Assembly: GCA_964607375.1 (NCBI GenBank)
Contig: CAZSJY010000052.1
Span: forward strand, 1-13,353
DNA length: 13,353 nt
Direction: 5' to 3'
Source: JACNLC01 sp964607375
GTDB taxonomy: Bacteria; Fidelibacterota; Marinisomatia; SCGC-AAA003-L08; JACNLC01
The position numbers were made by a program, and so were the translations under genes. This document shows, one piece after another, positions 7,966 through 13,353 of this stretch (position 1 is the first letter of the stretch; the number at the start of each line of letters is the position of its first letter). Under the pieces are notes generated by a model, which worked only from the letters and a program-made list of their open reading frames with translations, had not been told where the DNA came from and ran no database searches.

Positions 7966-7971
7966 TATAAT
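7966..7971 (+). promoter_or_regulatory. Candidate -10 box upstream of the aro cluster
   Basis: A perfect TATAAT lies 66 bases before the DUF6868-like gene and just after the terminator hairpin, where the aro promoter is expected. The correctly spaced -35 position falls inside the terminator stem and does not resemble TTGACA. An alternative Bacteroidota-like -7 element, TAACTTTA, is at 7997-8004. Neither is well supported. Confidence 0.25.
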
Positions 7972-8036
7972 CCGTGAAATTCAAATAGAATCTTCTTAAC
8001 TTTAGATATCTTATCAATTACAAGAAAGGATGTAAA

Positions 8037-8279
8037 ATGGATATTCAAACTCTAACTAATTTCTTCATGTGGTGTACAATCATAAATGGATCGTTATTAT
8101 TCATTTGGATTGTGGTTATCGGAATCGCACCCGATTTAATTTATAAAACTCAACACATGTGGTTTCCGATTCCAAGAGAAAAATACGATCTAATTATGTA
8201 TTCATTTTTTGGTGCATTCAAATTGCTATTTTTGATTTTCAATTTTGTACCATACCTAATTCTTTTGATTATTGGCTAA
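8037..8279 (+). CDS. Small two-helix membrane protein, DUF6868-like
   Basis: An 80-residue protein with two hydrophobic segments (about 15-32 and 56-79) joined by a short polar loop. The pattern of an early WCTIIN, a mid-protein HMWFPIPREKYD and a terminal KLLFLIFNFVPYL resembles the DUF6868 family as I remember it; the function is unknown. AAGGA at 8026-8030, six bases before the ATG, makes the start secure. The gene lies between a terminator and aroA (17-base gap), so it probably opens the aro transcript. Nothing in the sequence ties it to aromatic amino acid synthesis, and it may only share the promoter. Confidence 0.75.
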   Translation: MDIQTLTNFFMWCTIINGSLLFIWIVVIGIAPDLIYKTQHMWFPIPREKYDLIMYSFFGAFKLLFLIFNFVPYLILLIIG

Positions 8280-8296
8280 ACTACAAATATTCACTC

Positions 8297-9559
8297 GTGA
8301 AAATCAACGGACGAATTACACTTTCTGGAGATAAATCCTTATCTCATAGAGCTTTGATGCTCGGTGCATTGGCTGATGGGAAAAGTGTTATTAGGAATTT
8401 GTCAAAAGGTGCTGATGTCCAATCAACCATATCGTGTTTACAACAATGTGGAATTAGAATTGAATCAGATAAAAAACAAACAATTGTATATGGAAATACT
8501 TGGCAAAATCCATCACAGCCTTTAGATTGTGGTAACTCCGGAACTACCGTTCGTTTACTTGCAGGATTACTTGTTGGAAAAGGAATACCAGCTACTTTGA
8601 CCGGTGATGATTCACTTTCAAAACGACCGATGAATCGCATTACACTACCACTTCAGATGATGGGTGCAAATATCGAAAGTAAAAATGGAAATTTACCAAT
8701 TCAGATTAAATCCTCTTCATTAAGCGGAATTCGATACGAACTTCCAATTGCTAGTGCTCAAGTTAAATCGACAATTTTGTTAGCCGGACTTGGAGCAACT
8801 GGCGAAACAACTATAATCGAAAATACACAAACTCGCGACCATACCGAACGAATGTTAAATTCTCTTGATGTTCCTGTTCACACTTATCAAAATGAAATTT
8901 CAGTTTCTCCGTTAGCAAAGACTGTTTACAATTTCAATTGGGCAATTCCCGGAGATCTATCTACGGCATCGTTTTTTATTGCTGCAACAATCTTGCTTGA
9001 CAATTCTGAATTAATTATTGATAATTTATTGGTAAATCCAACTAGAATAGGAGTTATAAAAACTGCAAAGCTAATGGGTGCGAATATTGAATACCTCAAC
9101 CAAAAAACACATTTTAATGAAAATATTGCATCACTTCGAGTAAGGAGTAGTCAACTCTCGAACATCAAAATCTATTCGAAAGATATCCCAAGTATGATTG
9201 ATGAAATTCCGATACTTGCAGTACTTGCGACTCAATCCAAAGGAAAAACTGAAATCCGCGGAGCAAAAGAACTTCGAGTAAAAGAATCTGATAGAATTCA
9301 CGCAATTTCCTTTAATCTCAAGAATATGGGAGTAAGTGTTGAAGAATTTGAAGATGGATTTGCAATAGAAGGTCCAGTAAAACTCAAGGGAGCCCACATT
9401 AGTACTTTTGGTGACCATAGAATCGCGATGGCGTTTTCAATAGCTGGGTTGATTTCAGAAGAAAAAAACACATTCGATGATTTGAGTTGTATTAATATAT
9501 CGTGTCCTGAGTTTTTTCAGCTTCTAGAATTAGTTACTGATAAAGGCCAGAAATGGTGA
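8297..9559 (+). CDS. aroA: 3-phosphoshikimate 1-carboxyvinyltransferase (EPSP synthase)
   Basis: A 420-residue enzyme joining shikimate-3-phosphate and phosphoenolpyruvate to EPSP, step 6 of the chorismate pathway. Motifs from the GTG start: GDKSLSHR at 11-18, GNSGTTVR at 79-86, RPM at 110-112, SAQVK at 153-157, RDHTE at 180-184, GDLSTASFF at 219-227, NPTR at 247-250, catalytic IDEIP with D302-E303, KESDR at 329-333 and FGDHRIAMA near 371-379. The four motifs used to define class II enzymes (RxHxE, GDKx, SAQxK, NxTR) are all present, while the glycine of GNSGT is kept. The frame is open back to 8159, but that part overlaps the upstream gene; GTG 8297 begins just before the first conserved strand and gives the usual family N-terminus. 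No clear ribosome site precedes it, so the start is the least certain point. Confidence 0.93.
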   Translation: MKINGRITLSGDKSLSHRALMLGALADGKSVIRNLSKGADVQSTISCLQQCGIRIESDKKQTIVYGNTWQNPSQPLDCGNSGTTVRLLAGLLVGKGIPATLTGDDSLSKRPMNRITLPLQMMGANIESKNGNLPIQIKSSSLSGIRYELPIASAQVKSTILLAGLGATGETTIIENTQTRDHTERMLNSLDVPVHTYQNEISVSPLAKTVYNFNWAIPGDLSTASFFIAATILLDNSELIIDNLLVNPTRIGVIKTAKLMGANIEYLNQKTHFNENIASLRVRSSQLSNIKIYSKDIPSMIDEIPILAVLATQSKGKTEIRGAKELRVKESDRIHAISFNLKNMGVSVEEFEDGFAIEGPVKLKGAHISTFGDHRIAMAFSIAGLISEEKNTFDDLSCINISCPEFFQLLELVTDKGQKW

Positions 9560-9636
9560 AAAAGCGAAAAAGAGAACTTACAAAATTTCTTTGCCTCATT
9601 TCGGTTTGCGAGATAGTAGGATATAAAAATGCTTAA
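9553..9636 (+). CDS. Possible 27-residue mini-ORF bridging aroA and aroE
   Basis: A short frame that starts inside the aroA stop region (ATG at 9553, with a GTG at 9556 overlapping the TGA) and ends inside the first codons of aroE. It spans the whole 69-base gap. The product would be very basic at the N-terminus (MVKKRKRELTK) with a hydrophobic middle (FLCLISVCEIVG). AAAGG at 9542-9546 lies six bases before the ATG. It may serve translational coupling or attenuation, or it may be chance in AT-rich sequence. No homologue is recognised. Confidence 0.22.
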   Translation: MVKKRKRELTKFLCLISVCEIVGYKNA

Positions 9637-10471
9637 TTATTCCATAATCGGCAATCCCATATCACACAGTTTAAGTCCTGTTTTACATACTGAAGTTTTC
9701 AAACAACTCGGTATAGATGCATCATATTCAGCGATTGATGCCAGCCGAGAAGATCTACCGCAAATTATACAGCAAGTGAAGTCAGGAAAAATCAATGGAC
9801 TAAATGTGACGATCCCACATAAAACTGAAATAATGAGTTACATCGATGAGATAAACATCAAAGCCAAGCAAATTGGAGCAGTAAATTGTGTATTCTCTAA
9901 AAATGGCAAATTGAGGGGTTACAACACAGATTGGTACGGATTTTCGGTGCTTTTGAAAAAAAATAATATTGTTATTCAAAGTAAAACCGTAATCGTGTTA
10001 GGTGCTGGTGGTGTAGCAAAAAGTGTTATCTACACATTGCTTCGAGAAGGCGTAGGAGTGGTGATAATTGTTAACAGAACACTCGAGAGAGCAGTTCAAC
10101 TCGTTCAGTCGTTCGAGGCAGTAAGTAGAAATTCTAAATTGATGATTTTACCTATTGAAGATGTTTCTCCGAATTTAATGCAAGATTCAATTATTATCAA
10201 TTGTACTTCGGTTGGGATGACACCTAAGCTGAATAAATCTCCTTTAGCTGAAAATCTTTTAAGCGAACATCATACTTTGATTGATACAATTTACACTCCA
10301 TCTGAAACTCAATTTTTAAAATATGGAAAAGATACAGGTGCTATAACAATTAACGGATTGGATATGTTTATTTATCAGGGATTGGCATCACTGGACCTCT
10401 GGCTTGGAGAACCTGTTTCAAAGCGTGTAAATTTCGTACAATTAAAAGAACAACTTTTGAGTAATTTATGA
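9629..10471 (+). CDS. aroE: Shikimate dehydrogenase (NADP+)
   Basis: A 280-residue enzyme reducing 3-dehydroshikimate to shikimate with NADPH, step 4 of the pathway. The substrate domain has SHSLSP at 12-17, NVTIPHK with catalytic K65, GAVNC near 83-87 and GYNTDWYG with catalytic D101. The nucleotide-binding domain has GAGGVAK at 125-131 and NRT, typical of NADP-dependent AroE. The C-terminal NGLDMFIYQGLASLDLW completes the substrate pocket. Length and order are normal. AGGA at 9618-9621 lies seven bases before the ATG. Its TGA overlaps the aroC start by four bases (ATGA), evidence of translational coupling. Confidence 0.96.
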   Translation: MLNYSIIGNPISHSLSPVLHTEVFKQLGIDASYSAIDASREDLPQIIQQVKSGKINGLNVTIPHKTEIMSYIDEINIKAKQIGAVNCVFSKNGKLRGYNTDWYGFSVLLKKNNIVIQSKTVIVLGAGGVAKSVIYTLLREGVGVVIIVNRTLERAVQLVQSFEAVSRNSKLMILPIEDVSPNLMQDSIIINCTSVGMTPKLNKSPLAENLLSEHHTLIDTIYTPSETQFLKYGKDTGAITINGLDMFIYQGLASLDLWLGEPVSKRVNFVQLKEQLLSNL

Positions 10472-11643
10472 TGAAAAAAATACAATTTTTAACAGCAGGA
10501 GAATCACACGGTAAAGGATTAATCGGTATCATTGATGGAATTCCTGCTGGGCTTGAAATTTCTGAAGAAGAGATATCCAAACAATTAGTTCGTCGTCAAT
10601 GCGGTTACGGACGAGGTGGACGAATGAAAATTGAAAAAGATTTTGCCGAAATTTGGTCTGGTGTTAGATTTGGAAAAACTTTAGGTTCACCAATTTCTTT
10701 ACTAATTCAGAATATAGATTGGGAAAACTGGATAAAACAAATGTCAGTCAAACCACAAATAGAATCACCCAAAAAAGTAACTCTTCCCCGTCCAGGGCAC
10801 GCAGATTTAGCTGGAATTCAAAAATTTGGATTTGACGATATTCGCAATGTTTTAGAAAGAGCATCTGCACGAGAAACTGCTATGCGGGTTGGCTTGGCAT
10901 CCATTTGTAGAAAATTGTTGAAAGAAACTGGAGTCGAAGTTGGGAGCAGAGTGATTCAAATTCATTCAGTTAAAGATAATTCAAATTCACAGAATATTTC
11001 AATGAGTGAACTCAATGATTTGGCTGACAAATCACCCGTTAGATGCTTGGATAAATCCATAGAAAATAAAATGATGAAAGCCATTGATGATGCTAAAGAA
11101 AACGGAGATTCAGTTGGTGGTGTTTTTGAAGTGGTTGCAACAGGATTGCCTTATGGACTTGGTTCATATTCACAATGGAATTCTCGGCTGAACGCCAAAA
11201 TTACTGAAGCAATAATGTCAATACCTGCTATCAAAGGGGTTGAAATCGGTTTGGGATTTGAATCTGCAGAAAAGTTCGGTAGTGAAGTTCACGATGAGGT
11301 GTATCTCGCAAAATCACAAAATCTTAAAGAAACAACTTATGATAGATTGTCGAATAATGCTGGTGGAATTGAAGGTGGAATGAGTAATACTGAACCTATT
11401 TCTGTTCGTGCTGTTATGAAGCCGATTCCTACTTTGATTAGACCTTTGCAATCCGTTGATATTGAGAGTAAAGAACCCAAATCTGCATACAAAGAACGAG
11501 CTGATACCTGTGCAGTTCCAGCAGCATCTATCGTCGCTGAAAGTATGTTGTGTTTCGTGCTTGCTGACTCCCTCCTTGATAAATTTGGCGGTGATAGCAT
11601 GGACCAAATAAAAGCTCACATTAAGACCAGTGCAAAATATTAA
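10468..11643 (+). CDS. aroC: Chorismate synthase
   Basis: A 391-residue, FMN-dependent enzyme that converts EPSP to chorismate, the last step of the pathway. Signatures: GESHG at 11-15 (with H14), RRQCGYGRGGRMKIE near 42-56, RPGHADL at 108-114 (with H111), RASARETA at 131-138, the glycine-rich NNAGGIEGGMSNTEP segment, and ADTCAVPAA near the C-terminus. The size agrees with the monofunctional bacterial form. The RLDA of many homologues reads RLNA here, probably of little consequence. Two adjacent ATG codons (10468 and 10471) are possible starts; the first overlaps the aroE stop by four bases. The next gene begins directly after the TAA. Confidence 0.96.
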   Translation: MMKKIQFLTAGESHGKGLIGIIDGIPAGLEISEEEISKQLVRRQCGYGRGGRMKIEKDFAEIWSGVRFGKTLGSPISLLIQNIDWENWIKQMSVKPQIESPKKVTLPRPGHADLAGIQKFGFDDIRNVLERASARETAMRVGLASICRKLLKETGVEVGSRVIQIHSVKDNSNSQNISMSELNDLADKSPVRCLDKSIENKMMKAIDDAKENGDSVGGVFEVVATGLPYGLGSYSQWNSRLNAKITEAIMSIPAIKGVEIGLGFESAEKFGSEVHDEVYLAKSQNLKETTYDRLSNNAGGIEGGMSNTEPISVRAVMKPIPTLIRPLQSVDIESKEPKSAYKERADTCAVPAASIVAESMLCFVLADSLLDKFGGDSMDQIKAHIKTSAKY

Positions 11644-12210
11644 TTGAAGATAGAAGACCATAAATACCAATTATCCAATCTTTGTAGGAAAGGTATCAAA
11701 TATCCAATTTATCTCATCGGAATGATGGGTGCCTGGAAATCTACAGTTGGGAAGTTATTGGCAAAACAACTTAATGTGGATTTTATAGACATTGACCGTG
11801 AAATCGAAGAAAATATGTCAATGAATATCGGACAGATATTTCAGCATTTAGGTCAAAATAGGTTCCGTGAAGAAGAAACTAAAGTTCTGTATAAAACAGA
11901 AAAATTTAATGGAATTGTTTCAACTGGTGGTGGAAGTGTTGTTACAGAAAAAAATCGTCAGTTATTGGACAAGAATTTTACTATTTTATTAAGTGCTAAT
12001 CCTGAAACACTTGCAAATAGGATACATAATCTCAACACGCGACCTTTATTACAGAATTATTCTAATTTGACAGAAAGAATATCTGAAATATGGGAAGAAA
12101 GACGAGTGTTTTTTGAATCATCAGCAAAAATTATTATTGAAACTGACAAATTAAATCCAGACAAAATTGTTAATCAAATTATTGAGAAACTAAACAATGC
12201 AAACGATTGA
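11644..12210 (+). CDS. aroK: Shikimate kinase with an altered P-loop
   Basis: A shikimate kinase of about 188 residues that phosphorylates shikimate with ATP, step 5 of the pathway. The Walker A loop reads GMMGAWKST at 26-34: the invariant Gly before Lys is Trp31, from codon TGG at 11734-11736. Every other motif is intact: IDID with D49 and D51, FREEE with R75, TGGG at 94-97, the lid TRPLL with R133, and ERRVFFESSA near the end. The start is uncertain. The only usual start codon upstream of the first strand is TTG 11644, directly after the aroC stop, with no ribosome site; AGGAAAGG at 11686-11693 precedes a non-standard ATC. The last 14 bases overlap aroB. The W31 change could be real, recent decay, or a base-calling error. 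Confidence 0.88.
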   Translation: MKIEDHKYQLSNLCRKGIKYPIYLIGMMGAWKSTVGKLLAKQLNVDFIDIDREIEENMSMNIGQIFQHLGQNRFREEETKVLYKTEKFNGIVSTGGGSVVTEKNRQLLDKNFTILLSANPETLANRIHNLNTRPLLQNYSNLTERISEIWEERRVFFESSAKIIIETDKLNPDKIVNQIIEKLNNAND

Positions 12211-13288
12211 TGTAAATCTAAAAACAAATCCCTATCAAATTTATGTAGAATCTCATTTGTTTGATAAAATTCCGGGTTTACTTAAAGCATATCATCACGA
12301 GCAAAAATGGGTGATTCTTACTCATCCAACTTTATATGATTTATACGGAAAGAGGCTTGAGAAACTTCTGTTGAAACAATTTTTCAATGTTTCTACGATA
12401 ATTATTCCTGAAGGAGAGAGTTCAAAATCGTTTTCTGAAGTTCAGCAAATATATAGCCAACTTCTAAAATTCAACTGTGACCGCTCAACCACACTCATTG
12501 CACTTGGTGGTGGTGTTATTGGTGATATTACCGGATTTGTCGCATCTACATTTATGCGAGGGATTGAGTTTATTCAAATTCCAACCACACTATTGGCGAT
12601 GATAGATTCTTCTGTCGGTGGTAAAACAGGGGTAAATCTCGATAAAGGTAAAAATTTAATCGGAACATTTTACCAACCTAAATCAGTATTTATTGACTCT
12701 ATAGTATTGGGAACACTTTCAAACCGAGATATGGTTTCCGGAATTGCTGAAGTTCTGAAATATGGCATTATCAAAGATAGAACATTTATCTCAAAAGTTA
12801 ATAATAATGTAGTAGATTTAGTATCTCTCAATAATTTGGATTTGTTAGAAGAAGTCATCCTTGAAACCTGTAAAATTAAAGCTGAAATCGTTGTAGCAGA
12901 CGAAAAAGAATCTGATGTCAGAAGAATTTTGAACTTTGGTCATACAATCGGGCACGCTTTAGAAAGTGTTATGGGTTATGGTAACATCCGCCACGGTGAA
13001 GCTGTAGCTTATGGTATGATTTGTGCCGGACAATTATCAAAGAAATATTCAGGTTTATCAGATTATGACCTCAAACTGCTTGAGGGTGCAATTCATCGAC
13101 TTCAATTGCCAAAATTACCTGAATTGAAAATTGATGGAATTATAGATTCAATAAAAAAAGATAAGAAAACAGTAAAAGGTAAATTAAATTTTATTTTGAT
13201 AAAATCAATCGGAAGTCCTGTTATTGAACAAAATGTATCTAATCTAGACATATCTGAATCTATAGAATATTTGTTGAAAGAATTTTAA
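12197..13288 (+). CDS. aroB: 3-dehydroquinate synthase
   Basis: A 363-residue, NAD- and divalent-metal-dependent enzyme that cyclises DAHP to 3-dehydroquinate, step 2 of the pathway. The nucleotide loop is GGGVIGD at 104-110, followed by GFVASTFMRG. PTTLLAMIDSSVGGKTGVN spans 129-147 and GKNLIGTFYQP spans 151-161. The metal ligands are E185 (AEVLKYG), H249 (NFGHTIGH) and H266 (RHGEAVAYG). KKDKK near the C-terminus supplies phosphate-binding lysines. The gene is complete and of normal length. The ATG at 12197 lies inside aroK (14-base overlap). A terminal repeat begins 14 bases after the stop, so any downstream partner is outside the window. Confidence 0.97.
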   Translation: MQTIDVNLKTNPYQIYVESHLFDKIPGLLKAYHHEQKWVILTHPTLYDLYGKRLEKLLLKQFFNVSTIIIPEGESSKSFSEVQQIYSQLLKFNCDRSTTLIALGGGVIGDITGFVASTFMRGIEFIQIPTTLLAMIDSSVGGKTGVNLDKGKNLIGTFYQPKSVFIDSIVLGTLSNRDMVSGIAEVLKYGIIKDRTFISKVNNNVVDLVSLNNLDLLEEVILETCKIKAEIVVADEKESDVRRILNFGHTIGHALESVMGYGNIRHGEAVAYGMICAGQLSKKYSGLSDYDLKLLEGAIHRLQLPKLPELKIDGIIDSIKKDKKTVKGKLNFILIKSIGSPVIEQNVSNLDISESIEYLLKEF

Positions 13289-13302
13289 TTTGTTTATCAA
13301 AT

Positions 13303-13353
13303 AAGTGTCTTACCATAGACCTTGTTTACAGTTAGATGATTTACAGAAGCCTT
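13303..13353 (-). repeat. Right copy of the 51-base terminal inverted repeat
   Basis: This is the exact reverse complement of 4-54. The identity begins sharply at 13303, 14 bases after the aroB stop, and runs to the window edge. No terminator-like hairpin is seen between aroB and this repeat. Confidence 0.85.

Noticed and set aside
7775..8048. Overlapping minus-strand reading frames of about 80 codons
   Set aside because: They read through the palindrome, the tRNA remnant and the terminator hairpin. The resulting Arg/Gly/Pro-rich stretch is what a translated GC-rich palindrome gives, and there is no ribosome site or family resemblance.

Overview
The window is AT-rich bacterial chromosomal DNA in which every confident gene lies on the plus strand. 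Gene content and style suggest the Fibrobacterota-Chlorobiota-Bacteroidota (FCB) side of the tree, for example an Ignavibacteria-, Kapabacteria- or Marinimicrobia-like lineage. The hints are a YqeY-CvpA-MutS2-DnaG block, surface lipoproteins with fibronectin-III-like and LamG-like folds, and a tRNA without an encoded CCA. This placement is an inference; no rRNA or other taxonomic marker is present. Some genes have clear Shine-Dalgarno sites (yqeY, cvpA, the LamG lipoprotein, the DUF6868-like gene, aroE) and others have none.

Layout. Positions 1-337 are non-coding: a repeat end, then an AT-rich leader. Positions 338-7427 hold yqeY, cvpA, mutS2, dnaG and two lipoprotein genes. The last three are joined by overlaps of 11 and 4 bases. 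This resembles the macromolecular-synthesis neighbourhood, but the expected rpoD after dnaG is absent and the lipoproteins stand in its place. Positions 7478-7958 hold a tRNA-Ile2 (CAT anticodon), a free-standing GIY-YIG nuclease gene, a broken second copy of the tRNA 3' end with a 35-base palindrome inside it, and a strong terminator hairpin. Positions 8037-13288 hold a DUF6868-like small membrane protein gene followed by aroA, aroE, aroC, aroK and aroB.

How the genes work together. AroB, AroE, AroK, AroA and AroC catalyse steps 2, 4, 5, 6 and 7 of the chorismate pathway. DAHP synthase (step 1) and 3-dehydroquinate dehydratase (step 3) must be encoded elsewhere. Tight spacing (overlaps of 4 and 14 bases, and a zero-base junction) supports one transcript.

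Most interesting points. (1) The GIY-YIG gene lies between the intact tRNA 3' end and a decayed duplicate of it, the footprint expected of a small element inserted at a tRNA gene. (2) The duplicate is split within its T-loop by a palindrome. (3) AroK has Trp in place of the invariant Gly of its P-loop, with every other active-site motif kept. (4) The two ends of the window are perfect 51-base inverted copies of one sequence, probably a dispersed repeat at which assembly stopped. I found no CRISPR array and no recognisable defence system.
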